DNA of 36,507 bases from Penium margaritaceum (GCA_023375785.1 SZWC01001164.1:196440-232946), one strand, 5' to 3'. Positions 1 through 10,169 are shown, counted from the stretch's first letter. Made by a program: numbers and translations. Notes: generated from the letters alone by a model not told the origin.

Positions 1-333
1 ATAACGCCTTGTCTTCCTCTGTGAAGGTCGTTCAGGTCGCCTGGGACTTATAGTTTCCGGCTGTGAGGCTAGGGACCCCGCCGTCACCTCTGGAGAGGTC
101 GGACGGTGCTTGGGCTCTCCCTTGCCTTGTCTCTTCCACCTATGTAGGCTCTCCCCTGCCTTCTGCCACCCCTACTGTCTGCGCGGGGCCTAGGGGAACC
201 GTTTCGACGCGTCTAGGAGGTGTGCGCGGCCTGCTGTTGCGGCAGCCGCGCGGATCTACTTCCGCGCGTCACTCGGCCGCCGCCCTTTTTACTCGGCGCC
301 ACCACTATGCGTCGCTTTTAGGCTTCGAATATG
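1..333 (-). mobile_element. copia element M0, untranslated leader (partial)
   Basis: This is the sequence just inside the primer-binding site of a minus-strand copia element. It is GC-rich, and I see no gag, protease or polymerase motif in any frame. The plus-strand frame at 63-368 runs through the PBS and is therefore likely incidental. By position it should be the untranslated leader upstream of gag, with the coding part lying to the left of the window. The assignment rests on the adjacent PBS and LTR, not on coding similarity. Confidence 0.5.
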
Positions 334-345
334 GCTCTGATACCA
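334..345 (-). other. Primer-binding site of copia M0 (initiator tRNA-Met type)
   Basis: The plus strand reads GCTCTGATACCA, the exact reverse complement of TGGTATCAGAGC, which pairs with the 3' end of plant initiator tRNA-Met and primes minus-strand DNA synthesis in many plant copia elements. It directly abuts an LTR terminus (TGAG... on the plus strand, ...CTCA on the minus strand), the expected arrangement. Confidence 0.85.
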
Positions 346-1023
346 TGAGACGACTGCTGCGAACCTAGTGCAACTTGTTTCGGGTCAAATGGTCAAGAAA
401 CGGGGAAGTTAGAGGCAAGTCTGTGGCAGCCATGGCTGGTTCGCGTCGAAAAAAAAACTCTAAGTGTCGAGCAGCAACAGAGAACCCCTCGAGCGGGTGA
501 GTCTCGCTAGTCGAGACTCACCCGTCGGCCGGTGAGCAGAGCTCACCGGCCACGCATCCTCGAGCGAGGGCAAAAGACCCTCGAGGCCCACAAACTGCGG
601 CCTAGGCCGCACCATGTCAAACACAAAGAAACCTGGACAGTGTCACTAACTAAACTAGGACTGAACTAAGTTCCCTAACCTGTTTGCAGTATTATCCACA
701 AGTCACACTGACGGACACAAGTAGGTCTCAGAAGGCAAAACAACTAGGAACTACTCCGGAGGAGATGGAGCTGGGGCAAAGCTGCCAGAGGGGAAGAGAC
801 GAGCGCACGCGAGCCGCCTGATGCATTGCAGTGGGGATACGGCTTGGCATGGGAGCTCAGTGTGCGTCGCCTCCACTCTCTTGGTCAGCATGCCCTGCGC
901 ACTCAGGTCCACATAGGAGGGAAAAATATATACAGACGGATTAACAAGCGTACGTCTTTTATACGATGGACAAAAAAAAATCACTTGTGTATTTGAAGTT
1001 GATTGTAAAACCAGAGACCAACA
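346..1023 (-). repeat. 5' LTR of copia M0
   Basis: On the minus strand this block starts TGTTGGTCTCTGG and ends GTCTCA immediately before the PBS, so it has the 5'-TG...CA-3' ends of an LTR. Its length (678 bp) is close to the 644-bp P-family LTRs and its start resembles the M2 LTR start TGTTGG. The outer border at 1023 is inferred from that start motif; no partner LTR is in the window. It contains a cluster of GC-rich hairpins (494-611). A 5' LTR would normally carry the promoter, but I recognise no TATA box with confidence. Confidence 0.65.
494..611. repeat. Cluster of four hairpins/palindromes inside the M0 LTR
   Basis: Four inverted repeats follow each other. Positions 494-506 pair with 512-524 (13 bp, perfect, 5-nt loop). 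Positions 527-537 pair with 541-551 (11 bp, perfect, 3-nt loop). Positions 558-564 pair with 580-586 (7 bp, with an alternative inner GAGGG/CCCTC pairing). Positions 596-611 form a 16-bp perfect palindrome, TGCGGCCTAGGCCGCA. A related but different hairpin lies in the M2 LTR at 10899-10940. The role is unknown; RNA packaging, dimerisation or 3'-end formation are possibilities only. Confidence 0.8.
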
Positions 1024-1700
1024 CCTCCCAACCTTAAAAATTGATGATGTCGATGAGGCCTCGAACTTCTCAAATAGTTGGGAGGGATCCAAGTGACGTC
1101 GTCCGCATCGACGGCTCACGGGGCCCTCCACTTGCAATGTTTGTCGCTGGGCATCAATGGAATGGAAAAAACAAAGTGAAGTGCAGCCTGATTTTGCATT
1201 CGTTTGTTCTGTAACGAGACATTATGGGCTCACTTACACACCAGCCCACCACCATCCACAAAGAAAATGAGGCTCCGGGCTCCTGCCGAGCCCTACTCCT
1301 GTGAGGCCCAGGAGGAACCCGGGCAATGAGGAAAATAGAACAAACAACTGCGATTTTTTGCCTTGTGTCAATTTTACTACCCGAGTTGTTGCCGTCGAGA
1401 AATATGCGTTTGCAGTCGTGACAGTTGTATGGTACTTGAGGTCTACGTACTCATCTAGGTGTTGTTACATGAAATGTATACTGAGTCCTGAAACACTAGA
1501 CCGTGGTTTTTATCAGGTATTAGTGACTTAAAGTTTAATCCGTCCACGTTGTTTCTTATTTGTAAGCATGGAAAGACACTCTCATGTGTACGAAAAAAAC
1601 GTTAAAGTAAAACTATGATGCAAGTTCCACAAAGGTACCATGAAACTTCTAAGTGCATGCATTAAATGTGTACACTGAATGGAGAGTGTAATTTTTAGGG
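1024..1700. other. Unassigned AT-richer sequence between copia M0 and the gypsy element
   Basis: No recognisable coding motif on either strand. The only structure I see is a 9-bp inverted repeat, CCTCCCAAC at 1024-1032 and GTTGGGAGG at 1077-1085, directly at the outer border of the M0 LTR. The short open frames here have no domain support. This may be part of the gypsy 5' LTR and leader, or an older host sequence. Confidence 0.4.
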
Positions 1701-1710
1701 ATGATTAACC

Positions 1711-2058
1711 ATGAATAGGATTTTTCAATATCAATATCACTGGCGAAAAACAACACCTACCTCTGGTCAAGCGACCCACGATGCAAGGACTGTTACGGGA
1801 AGCCTAGAGGTGGAGGCAAGAGACATAAGTTGCGGCAACCACAAAACATTAACCAATATCTCTGGACATGGCCAAGAGGTACTTGAAGCCTGGAGCTCAA
1901 GCATGGCTTGTCCATGTGGAAGCAGGGAAGCGAAAGAAATTACAGCTACCAAGGCAACAGCAATGACCTTGACACCTGAGAAGTTCGCATCAATACTAGA
2001 GGAGTTTGGGACACTCATTAACGAGTTTAAAGGGAGTTTTCCCAAATGTTTTCCTTGA
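1711..2058 (+). pseudogene. Degenerate gypsy pol segment upstream of RT
   Basis: Only the last third of this 115-residue frame resembles a gypsy polyprotein: the stretch from about 1963 (MTLTPEKFASILEEF...) to the stop corresponds to the linker that precedes reverse transcriptase ('LL..F.DVFPEELP'). After the TGA at 2056-2058 the frame continues as ELHPEENIDHQIDL, the conserved entry into gypsy RT. The first 80 residues are not recognised and may be decayed gag or protease. Confidence 0.5.
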
Positions 2059-2800
2059 GAGCTACATCCAGAAGAGAACATTGATCATCAAATTGACCTG
2101 AAGCCGGCCAGTAGATTGACGGTGAAGGGTACCTATCGGATCAGCGTCCACGAGGTGACCAAACTCAAGAAGCAGCTAGACGAGATGCTCCTCCAGGGGT
2201 TCATCAGACAGTCCATGTCATCCTAAACAGCACACAAACGTTTTGTAAAAACAAAAAGAAGAGAGACACAGATGTGCATGGAATACCGAGTGTTGAAAAA
2301 TGTTACCATCAAGAATTACTACCCTCTTGTGTGAGCTGACGGACCTTTTCACTAACCCTATGGGGCCAATTGTTTTTGGCAAAGTCAACATCTGCAGTGG
2401 CTATTATCTTATCCACGTGTCTTATGAGGATGTTGAGAATATGGTTTTCTACACCAGATATGTGCACTTTGAGTTCATGTTCATGCCGTTTGGACTAAAA
2501 AGTTTCCTCGCAACATTCATGGTGCCGATAAGGAACATCTTTTGCCCATATCTTGACGACTTTGTGGTCTTGTATCTCAACAAAGTTCTGGTACACAAAG
2601 AGAGAAGTTTTTTAGAAAACACAACAAAATGTGACTTTAATCACCGATCGATTGAGTTTGTGGACTACATTATCGACAGCAGATGCATCACCATGGACCC
2701 AAAAAAAGTGGAGGTGGTCGCTGATTGGTTGATGGATATGAATGTTCAGAATTTTCAGGTATTTTGTGCTAGTGCAACTACTACCGTCAATTTGTAAAGG
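2059..2800 (+). pseudogene. Gypsy chromovirus reverse transcriptase, inactive
   Basis: Read through several stops, the sequence follows Ty3/gypsy RT in order: the IDHQIDL entry, the block with LKKQLDEMLLQGFIRQS, FVKTKR...MCMEYR, VTIKNYYPL, then VNICSGYYLIHV, MPFGL and ATFM, and the DPKKVE block near 2698. The catalytic YxDD is changed: the position after FVVL reads Y-L-N-K (2573-2584), so both catalytic aspartates are lost. About 20 residues are also missing between that motif and the CDFNHRSIEFV block. TAA (about 2225), a frame change near 2290 and TAA (2795-2797) break the frame. It is the same family as the minus-strand copy at 29.7-30.6 kb. Confidence 0.85.
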
Positions 2801-3340
2801 ACTACACAAGAGTGTGAGTGCCCCTCTTTGACCTCACCCAAAGACCACCGAGTGGAATTGGAGGACTGAAAACAGGACGCATCTAAACATTTGAGAAACA
2901 CCCTAACCTTGATGCCAGCCTTACAATTGGTAGATACAACGGTGGACTACATCATGGCCACCTAGGTATCCAATCGAGGCATCGGATCCGTTCACATCCA
3001 AGACAATGGTGGTGGAAAACAACCGGTCGCGTATGTGTCAAAGAAACTACACAGACCGGAACTCAACCACCCGTTATACGAGAAAGAAATACTCGCAGTC
3101 ATGCATGTATTCAAAACATGGTGGTGCTACCTGGAATGTCGGCGATGCGTTGTCCGCACCAACCATCGCGTGCTAAAGAATCTCAAGACCCAGCCAAATC
3201 TAAGTCGTTGGAAAACATGATGGATGGAGTTTGTAGATTCCATCTTTGACTACGACATGAAGTTCCGACATAGAGATACTAATCCGGCGGATGCTCTGAG
3301 TCAACGACTTAAATCGATGGCCGAGATCAATATGGTGCTC
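2801..3340 (+). pseudogene. Gypsy RNase H domain, broken
   Basis: The frame from 3035 reads SKKLHRPELNHPLYEKEILAVMHVFKTW, the typical gypsy RNase H block 'S+kL...e.nY...ekE.LA.v.a...wr.YL', followed by RTNHRVLKNLKTQPNLSRW. After a stop (TGA at 3218-3220) the end block is legible as DYDMKFRHRDTNPADALSQ, equivalent to 'Y+pGk.N.vADaLSR'. The N-terminal part (2810-3030) is heavily mutated, with stops in every frame. It follows the RT remnant directly, as in a normal gypsy pol. Confidence 0.8.
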
Positions 3341-3524
3341 ATCAGATGAGTCCCGTACCTTGCGAGACTGTTTACAAGGGATTACAAGGAGTTCAACGGA
3401 TGCGACAAAACCAAGTTCTACTTTGAACACCCCTACTAGCAACGATAACTCACTTGCCATGTCGTCGTTCCACCCAATGAGGAATTGTGAAGGATGATAT
3501 TGGAGGAATGTGCAAGATGAAGCT
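3341..3524 (+). pseudogene. Start of gypsy integrase, truncated at a copia junction
   Basis: A weak match to the integrase N-terminal region of gypsy elements: a Y-F-E-H-P segment near 3420, then HVVVPPNEEL and, after a TGA, RMILEEC, equivalent to 'lvvP....R..il.e.Hd'. The reading ends at about 3520 where copia M1 LTR sequence begins. The catalytic core and the rest of integrase are absent; the gypsy resumes only at its chromodomain at 10170. Confidence 0.5.
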
Positions 3525-3612
3525 GTGATTGTCAACATGGTGATCGACCATTGCAGCCTGCCAGCATATGAGTGGCGTCAAGTCCAGGGGTCACCAAGAA
3601 AGTGACATAACA
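3525..3612 (-). repeat. Truncated 3' LTR of copia M1
   Basis: On the minus strand it starts TGTTATGTCACTTTCTTGG and matches the first about 90 bp of the 5' LTR at 10077-10169. Similarity fades at about 3510-3525, where gypsy integrase sequence begins. The remaining roughly 450 bp of this LTR are missing, so a deletion joined LTR to gypsy sequence. Confidence 0.75.
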
Positions 3613-3623
3613 CCCCCATGACC
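3613..3623 (-). other. Polypurine tract of copia M1
   Basis: The minus strand reads GGTCATGGGGG directly before the LTR start TGTTATG. Position and composition are those of a plus-strand primer tract. It closely resembles the P-family PPT (GTCATGGGGGAG) and the M2 PPT (GTCATGGGAGAG). Confidence 0.8.
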
Positions 3624-3766
3624 TATAGATGCCATATGCCATAAGTGCACAAAGGACACACACAGACTTAAATGAGCAACAAGTAGGAGTAAGGAGGCAC
3701 AAAAGCATGTAAGTGGACAACACGGGGTAGAAATGGGATGACAGAGCAAAATGAGACGGGGACACA

Positions 3767-4450
3767 TCAACTGGGACTGGCACGGAGAGACTGGAGACTG
3801 ACAGCCAGGACAACCACCTTGAACTTCCCACTGTAGAATGCCTTGGCTAGAAAGTCAGCACGCTGCTGACGTGTGAAAAATCCAATCAGGCGCACATCAC
3901 CACACGCAATGCATTCACGTACAAAGTGATGTTCAATGTTGATGTGCTTTGTGCGAATGTGATGCATGCCATCCTGCTCAACAATGCTACACGTACTGTC
4001 ATTGTCTTAGCAAAGAGTGATGCAACGGATGGGCTGGAACAACTGCTACATGAGACGACACAACCAAACACTCTCACAGACACCGGCACCCAAAGCAACA
4101 TACTTCTTCTCAGTTGAGTTGTGCACGGCACATCCTTTCTTGCTCATCTTCCAAGATACTACAGTGCCGCCGATGAGGAAATTGTAACCTGGCCGGCTGC
4201 ATGCCTCACGGTCTTGAGTCCAATTGTTGTATGTATATTCATCAACAATGACAGAGAGCTGGGTGTCAACATACAAGCTGAGAAGGGGTGTGGATATGAT
4301 ATAGCGGATGACACAGAATGCCGCCTCAAGATGGAGGTGACGCAGACATTGGGAGAACTGGGACAAGAGGTTGATGGAAAACGCAGCATCGGCACGTGTG
4401 GTAGTACCAAGAAACATTAGAGACTCGATGACCTGGAGGTAGGTCAAGCA
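3767..4450 (-). pseudogene. Copia M1 RNase H domain
   Basis: The minus-strand frame at 4046-4447 carries the copia RNase H core: a start like 'Y...IGSLMYL..TTRPD' (here VIESLMFLGTTTRADAAFS), the middle block 'SGY.F...G..VSW.SKKQ' (here PGYNFLIGGTVVSWKMSKK), and the 'S..E.EY.AL......ES.WL' block (here STEKKYVALGAGVCESVWL). A frame change leads into 3767-3967 with RTKHINIEHHFVRE and the terminal FLAKAF, equivalent to 'LTKALP'. The piece between, carrying the SN..A..LA block, is degraded. It lies downstream of RT, as expected. Confidence 0.85.
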
Positions 4451-4459
4451 TCAATCTCC

Positions 4460-5400
4460 ACCTTCAACCGCACATGATCAATGATCTTCAAAAGTCTCTC
4501 TCTAGTAGGCATCATAGGCATAGAATTGTGGGGGAAAACAGCGAGGAGACCGGCAAACCACTCTCCATAAGATCAGACATGCCCGGCATGGTGCACAGTG
4601 AGCATGCTACGCGACCGGTCACTCTTAGTCTCCATACCCAAGAAAACGCGGGCAGGGCCAAGATCCTTCATCTTGTACGCAGACTGGAGGAGGTCCTTCA
4701 CAGCCCAGACAGTATGGGGATCTGGAGAGGCAATGAGGAGATCATCGACATAGACCATGATGGCAAGAAATGGTATGGCGGGTCACTCACAAAGAGACAG
4801 GGTCAACCAGACTACGACGGTACCCCCCGCGCTCAAGGGTGGTACAAACATCAAGATTTGAGCAGCGCGAAGACTGCTTCAGCCTGTACAACACGTTGTG
4901 TAAGTGCCAGGTACAATCGGAACCATATTCAAAGCCAGGCTGCTGAGTGAGGTAGATCTCCTCATCGAGGCGACTGTGCAATAATCCGTTGTTGACATCC
5001 ATCTGGTGCAGTTTCCAGTGGTGCCTTGGCCATGTTTTGCTTCTCCACAAGGGTAAAGGTGGCATCATATTCTACTCCGGGCACTTGGGAGGATCCCTTG
5101 GCCATCAAGTGAGCCTTGTAGCATTCGATGAAGCCACCCGGCTTGCACTTGCGCCTGAACACCCAACATGCAGCTGTGGCATTGCGACCTGGTGGAAGAT
5201 CCACCATTTCATAAACACCATGCTTTGTGAGCTCCTCGGTGGGCTCCTCGCGAATGGCCTGCTCCCAAAGTGCCGCATCAGGAACAAAGCTCATATGAGG
5301 GAATGTATCTGGCTCAGGTTGGAGGTCAATGGTACCTTGAGTGGCTAGAGCAATGGCGACTGAGGCGTGGTGTGCGACAGTTTCAGACTTAGTAGCAATA
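4460..5400 (-). pseudogene. Copia M1 reverse transcriptase (RVT_2), frame-broken
   Basis: In minus-strand order: WEQAIREEPTEELTKHGVYEMVDLPPGR then CWVFRRKCKPGGFIECYKAHLMAKG (frame at 4962-5513), then HQMDVNNGLLHSRLDEEIYL and the GFEYGSD..W.L...LYRLKQS block (frame at 4787-5068), then MVYVDDLLIASPD and MKDLGPARVFLGME (4573-4758). The first catalytic Asp (QMDVN) and the YVDD box are both intact, but at least two frame changes separate them. The closest relatives in this window are the RT of P1 and the missing RT of P2. Confidence 0.88.
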
Positions 5401-6090
5401 ACAACACAAAAGAACTCAGCCGTGATCAGAGAGTAGCTGCCTGCAGAGTTCGGCTGGACAACAATGGCTGATAGCCCAAGTGCACCAAGACCAGTGTCAA
5501 GAGGAGCCTGCACACGGTGTGAGGGAGAAGGACTGGCAGGGCGTGACTGACCAGAGCGATTGACAGAGGGAGCAGCATGAGAGCATGACTACAGAGGCCT
5601 GAGAAATCCACCCGGAGCCCGGCAAAAGGGAGGAGGGTCAAAAGAGGGCAAGGGTATGACTGAGTCCATAGCCAAGGGAATCCGTATTGGAGGAACCAAT
5701 GGTAGAGAAGTGAGAGATGGTGGGACTGGCAAGGACCCCTGCGACAATGTCAGAGAAGATGACAATGACGGTGTAGACATGACAGCATGTTACGCAACAG
5801 TGGCTGATGCAAAGAGAGGTGGCGCTGTACGCGATAAGAGAGATTCCGGCGAGGATGCAAGTGGTGACAAAGACTGAGACAAGGACACAAGAGAAGGTGC
5901 AACAGGGAGAGGAAGCAGCCACCAGGGCCAATGAGGATGTGGACAGTGGTGCACCCGCTAGTGCAGAAATCAGAGGTGATGGAACATAGGCGGGAGACAC
6001 GGACTTAGAGGAGACACTACCCTAAGGCCATCTGACCCACGAGCATCCCTTTAAGGGAAGAGACGCGGTCGAAAACTTCACGACCAAGTT
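5401..6090 (-). pseudogene. Linker between integrase and RT of copia M1
   Basis: This stretch has no catalytic motif. On the minus strand the frames are rich in Pro, Ser, Leu and Ala (5589-5780, 5638-6000), which fits the low-complexity linker between the integrase and RT domains of copia polyproteins. Plus-strand frames here are shadows. The assignment is by position. Confidence 0.45.
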
Positions 6091-6093
6091 TTC

Positions 6094-6930
6094 TTAAAAA
6101 AAACAGAGCATTACAAGGTTCAATGATGCGTGCACGACCAACATCTCAGAAGCACCAAGCTTTGGCTTGCAGGGAGAAACCAAGGAACAGACAAATAAGA
6201 CAGTGGCGGGAGAGCTTCCCATTACGTTGATCTTGAGGAAGCCATACGCATTCAACGCTCCCCCCCACACAAGCCAGAAGCAGGTCAACACGACAACCAT
6301 ACTAGCGCTCGTAGGAAGCGGACCATGATGAACCCGGTTCCACAACCATGTCATGTACTTTATGGCCTCATCAGCAAAGGCTCAAGAGAGATCACACTCA
6401 AGCAACATGGAATTGACATCGTCATCCAGGGTGCTGTTTCAACATTCTGAGACACCATTTTGTTTTGGGATACATGTAGCAGACGACACAAAATGGAAAC
6501 CAAGCGATGTCAAGAAGTGAAGAGTTGGACCAATGAAACCACCAGCACGATCGGAATGAAGTATCTGTAGTTTGCATTGACATGTACGTTCTGCGTGGAT
6601 GAGCCAAGAATCAATAGTAGGCCCAACATAAGTCTTCAAGTGGAGTGAGAAAGTCTTGCAAAAACGAGAGTAGTCATCAGTGAGACAGAGGATGTAATGA
6701 CCACCATCGAGAAACTCAACCAGAAATGGTCCCATCACGTGAGCATGGACAAGTACAAGCAGCTCATGGCTGCGTGATTCAGACACGAGAAACGGGGTGT
6801 GGTGCATCTTGCCTTTTGCACAGTTCAAGCAATCAGCAGTGCAGGGAGTAGAGAATGTGGCGGCATCCAAGCCAATGGCAGGCTGATGACAAAGCAAACT
6901 ACGTATGGTGGCGATGTGCACATGGCAGAG
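6094..6930 (-). pseudogene. Copia M1 integrase core, inactive
   Basis: The minus-strand frame 6439-6921 reads through CLNCAKGKMHHTPF (GAG-pre-integrase zinc region), LVLVHAHVMGPFLVE, YILCLTDDYSRF, LHSDRAGGFIG and CIPKQNGVSE. In the DDE triad the first Asp is His (VHAHV instead of 'vH.DV'), while the second Asp (HSD) and the Glu (QNGVSE) remain. The continuation MTWLWNRVHHGPLP at 6094-6354, equivalent to the post-core 'A.Y..NR.P', is in another frame. A purine run GGGGGGGAG lies on the coding strand near 6259-6267. Confidence 0.85.
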
Positions 6931-7440
6931 TCGTCGATGCAGTAGGCGAACATGCTCTGGGGAGAGTAAGGGAGCAACATGAACATGAGTAGAAACGAAT
7001 GTGGGCGGAGTGGATGAAAAGAACGGAACTCAATACAATTTTTCACACCAGAGACAACGAAGAATTTCGCAACCTGAGGACTGGAGAGAGACAGTGCCAA
7101 TGCCACGAGATGCAACAAAATCCATACCCTCACCATCAAGGGTGGTGACAGATAGCACACTGACCTCCAGTGAAGGCACGAAAAAAACATCGGACAGAAA
7201 TCGATCACCGTCAGGGCAAAAGAAACACACAACGCCAACACCCTGGACTGGAACCATCTGTCTTGATCCTATACGAACCAATTAAACATCATCGATAGGC
7301 CCCAACGACTCAAATGCAAGATGCGGAGACGTCAGGTGATGAGTGGCTCCAGAGTAAATAATCCAAAATCCACGTGACACACATGTAGTTGACGTGATGT
7401 GACATGCGACAATGCTGACCGTCAGCCCAGCAGAGAATGA
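6930..7440 (-). pseudogene. Copia M1 protease and GAG-pre-integrase
   Basis: The frame at 7282-7596 contains FWIIYSGATHHLTS, the copia protease active-site block 'W..DSGAT.H.T'. The catalytic Asp is replaced by Tyr, so the enzyme would be dead. The following frame at 7030-7281 carries the 'G...V.....V...L...LLSV' pattern of the protease end (VFFVPSLEVSVLSVTTL), and 6825-7030 leads into the pre-integrase region. Confidence 0.8.
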
Positions 7441-8640
7441 CACGTGCCCAGAGCAAGCTGCTAAGCGACGAGGGTATGAGACATGTTGCCAGTCTTCAAC
7501 CCATGCACCATCAATATCCAGAATACCCAACGACGCCTCCCAGAGGGCTCCATCCGACTCACAGTGGTGACTTCCAGACCCAACAGCAAGACTCACACCG
7601 CAGGAGGCAGCTGGAGGTCGAGGTTAAGGAGACCAATGCGGAGAAAGATGATTTTTTATGTAGATCCATTGGTGGAAATGCCGAGTTTCCTGAAGAGAAT
7701 GGGATACCCAAAAATGTACAAGGAGATCCCCTGTAGAGAACCAAGGAAGACCTCATGTCCGACGTGCCAACCCCAGAGATGGATGCTGAAGGAGAGGGAG
7801 TGAATGCCTGGGAACAAACAAAGGAGTTGTATAGAATGGTGAGGGTGGCCCGTAGAACAATGAGACCCAGTAGGGTGGTGTCCATGCCACTCCGGGTGCA
7901 GGCACTACCAGCGATGCAATGCTGACGAGAATGGGCAGCTTAGGGAGAGAAGGAATGAAGGAGTGATGGGAGAACTGAGAATGGCCTCCCATGATGCCAG
8001 GACAAATCCCCAAGCACCTGGGTCTCAACCAAGAGAGATTCACTCTGAAGGAACACAAGAGGAGGATGGAAGAGAACAAAGTAAGGGGAAGAGTATACAA
8101 GGGAACAAGAAAAGTGTCGAAGTATCCAGGTGGTGGCCCGGAGAGCGAGGTATTTGGACGAGGCCCGGATATCCGGGCATCGAGCAAATGGGGGAATTGT
8201 GACTAGAGCAAGAACGAGTTTAAATCCTAAGGGAAATTTTGGGGTTAGCCTATGGAGAGTTGGAAGATACCTTTACATCCGGGTGCAATTCCCACAAACC
8301 ATTGGTCACCCGAGACAGTGGGACAAACCCCCAAATCTCCGGGTCTCGGCCTGAAAGAGTAGGAGAGAGGGGAACGGAGGTCCCAAAAGGGAAATGTGAA
8401 AAGGAAAACAAATTCAGGGTCAACACTAAAGGCAAAAGTCACAATGGTTGGAGACATGCAGGAGTAAGCCCGGAGAGGGGCTGCTGAGTAGGTGGACCCG
8501 AGGACTCCCCGGGCCCTTGTTTTGTTTTTCTTTTTGATTCTTTGTGGAGCCCGGAGCTTGAAACTGCGTGGCTCTGAGAGAAACGGGGCTGTGCAATCGA
8601 CGGAGACTCACGGCTTTGTCCATTGACCGGCAAGTCGCTG
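7441..8640 (-). pseudogene. Presumed gag region of copia M1, not recognisable
   Basis: This lies between the leader and protease of M1 and should encode gag. I found no UBN2-like block and no clear CCHC zinc knuckle on the minus strand. The minus-strand frames (7559-7885, 7753-8187, 8245-8457) are Pro/Leu/Ser-rich and lack support. The motif 'ACAAA-CCCCAA...GGGTCTC' occurs twice (about 8003-8030 and 8324-8348), so part of this stretch may be an inserted or duplicated non-coding segment. Confidence 0.35.
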
Positions 8641-9617
8641 CTGGCTGCGCCTACTGTGGGGACGGACAGTTTCCAAGATGCCGCGTGCTTCTGCGGGGAG
8701 CCATTACGCTACATGCTGCTGTTGCTGCAAGCTGCTGCACTACATGTTGCTGTTGCTACGAGCTGATGCTATGCTGCATGGTACATTGCAAGATCTGGCT
8801 GCCAGATGCTGCACGACAAGCTGCTGCTGCTACGAGATGCTGCGCGACAAGCTGCTGCTGCTGCGAGCTCCTATGCTACCTCCGATGGCCGATGGTGCTG
8901 ATGCAGCTGCCGAATACTACTGCTGCTATTGGCTGTCACTGTGGGGTGATGCCGCTGCTGATATTGGAGTGCGAGGATAGCGCATGACCTTGCACTTTTT
9001 TAGTAGATTGTCGTGCTACTGCAGAACAAAGCACCATCACAAAAAAAGGGCAACGGGAAACAATGCCCAGTCCGTAGGTGAGGAGTGGGCACCGAGAGTA
9101 CTTCCTGAGCTTTCTAAGATAGAGCCAACGCCAGAGATGCTACTGCCACTTGGTACGTGGTAGCACCGTTGCTGGCGGATCGGCAAAGAAACCTATGGGG
9201 CGCAAGGGTGCAGCCGTAACCTTCAGTTGTTATTGCTGCCACGACGAAGATTGCTGTGGTTGTGGCACAGAGTGCCACAGGAGAGAGTTGTTGCGGTTTA
9301 GATAGCCGTTGTTTGTAGCTGCTTATGTTGCTTTGACGGCTCGGAGCGGCAACATAGGTCCGTAGCTTTGTTGTGCGTGCTTGTTTCCGCGGAGATGGCA
9401 GGCGCAACGAGTGAACTATTGCCAATATTTTGGCAGCATTCCTTCTCCGGTTCTGCCAGAGTACTACATGGTGTGAGCCCTAAGCCAAGGACCGCCACGT
9501 TGCCAGGATCTGTTCGCCCCACACAGCCCAACCCAGGCCAACCCAGCGCAACCCAGCCCAGTAAAAAGCTGCAGCTACGTGTTCCATGGTGGAAAACGAG
9601 CATGCAGTCTCTCTACT
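8641..9617 (-). mobile_element. CAG-rich untranslated leader of copia M1
   Basis: Between about 8690 and 8990 the plus strand is full of CTGCTG/TTGCTG units, so the minus strand is rich in CAGCAG/CAGCAA. The same composition occurs between PBS and gag in P1 (22200-22760) and P2 (32200-32760). The Cys/Leu-rich plus-strand frames here are artefacts of that repeat. 8990-9617 has no feature I recognise beyond a short CAACCCAG-like repeat near 9526-9560. Confidence 0.55.
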
Positions 9618-9629
9618 ACTCTCATAGCA
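9618..9629 (-). other. Degenerate primer-binding site of copia M1
   Basis: The plus strand reads ACTCTCATAGCA, 9 of 12 bases identical to GCTCTGATACCA; the following ATGAG also matches the M0 PBS/LTR junction. It sits exactly at the border that gives a 540-bp LTR, the same length as the M2 LTR, which supports the call despite three mismatches. Confidence 0.6.
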
Positions 9630-10169
9630 TGAGGAAATGTAGAAATCCCCTTTAGCAACAAACAGTGTGAGAGTGTTTTTTGTGAGGAACACAATGCAAC
9701 AGACGCCGCTGAGAATGGTGGAGACAAGGCAAAGATCTGGTTGAAAGAATGAGAGTTAGATGGAATAATGAGCAAGAGAGGGGGATATCCCCTCCACTCT
9801 CGGTGCGGCCAGTGTATGTGCAAGCTGCGTGGCAGCTGGTCTAGGGGAATGTCAAAGAACACAACTACTGGCTACCAAGCAGCAACTAGACAGACCTCGC
9901 CAACAGCAGGGCTCATCAGGTGGCCGAATGACAAACTAAGAGAAGCAGCAAGAAGCAAGAAAACACGCTCTAGAGGACTAAATTGACAGAGAGCAGATTT
10001 GGTGTTGCTGAGAAAGTGACCATCATGAACTAGGCATGGAGAAAGCTCTTGTGTGCACATAGGAAGGTGCAATATGAAGTTGGGATTGTCAACATAGTGG
10101 TCGACCATTGTATCCTGCCTCCATGTGAGTGGCGTCAAGTCCAGAGGTCACCAAGACACTGACATAACA
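9630..10169 (-). repeat. 5' LTR of copia M1
   Basis: On the minus strand it starts TGTTATGTCAGTGTCTTGG and ends ...CCTCA before the PBS. Its first 90 bp match the truncated 3' LTR at 3525-3612. It is 540 bp long, equal to the LTR at 10740-11279, and both share the segment CCAGAGGTCA near the right border, suggesting related copia families. Gypsy sequence begins directly at 10170. Confidence 0.7.

Larger units (their letters stand above)
3525..10169 (-). mobile_element. copia element M1 (minus strand), 3'-truncated
   Basis: From right to left on the minus strand: a 540-bp 5' LTR (9630-10169), a degenerate PBS, a CAG-rich leader, a presumed gag region, protease, GAG-pre-integrase, integrase, reverse transcriptase, RNase H, a PPT and a residual 3' LTR start (to about 3525). 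Domain order PR-IN-RT-RH identifies Ty1/copia. The two LTR starts align over about 90 bp (3525-3612 and 10077-10169) with several differences, so the insertion is not recent. Many stops and frame changes make it non-autonomous. Confidence 0.85.

Noticed and set aside
494..611. Hairpin cluster as a rho-independent terminator or CRISPR-like array
   Set aside because: The sequence is eukaryotic and inside an LTR; there are no regular spacers and the arms differ from each other.
1767..2081. Minus-strand frame opposite the gypsy RT entry
   Set aside because: It is antisense to the conserved IDHQIDL region of gypsy pol.
3886..5348. Plus-strand open frames of 60-160 residues across the M1 RT and RNase H
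   Set aside because: All are antisense to recognisable copia domains.
9526..9560. CAACCCAG-like short repeat as a telomere-type or satellite sequence
   Set aside because: Only a few irregular units; it does not match the plant TTTAGGG repeat.
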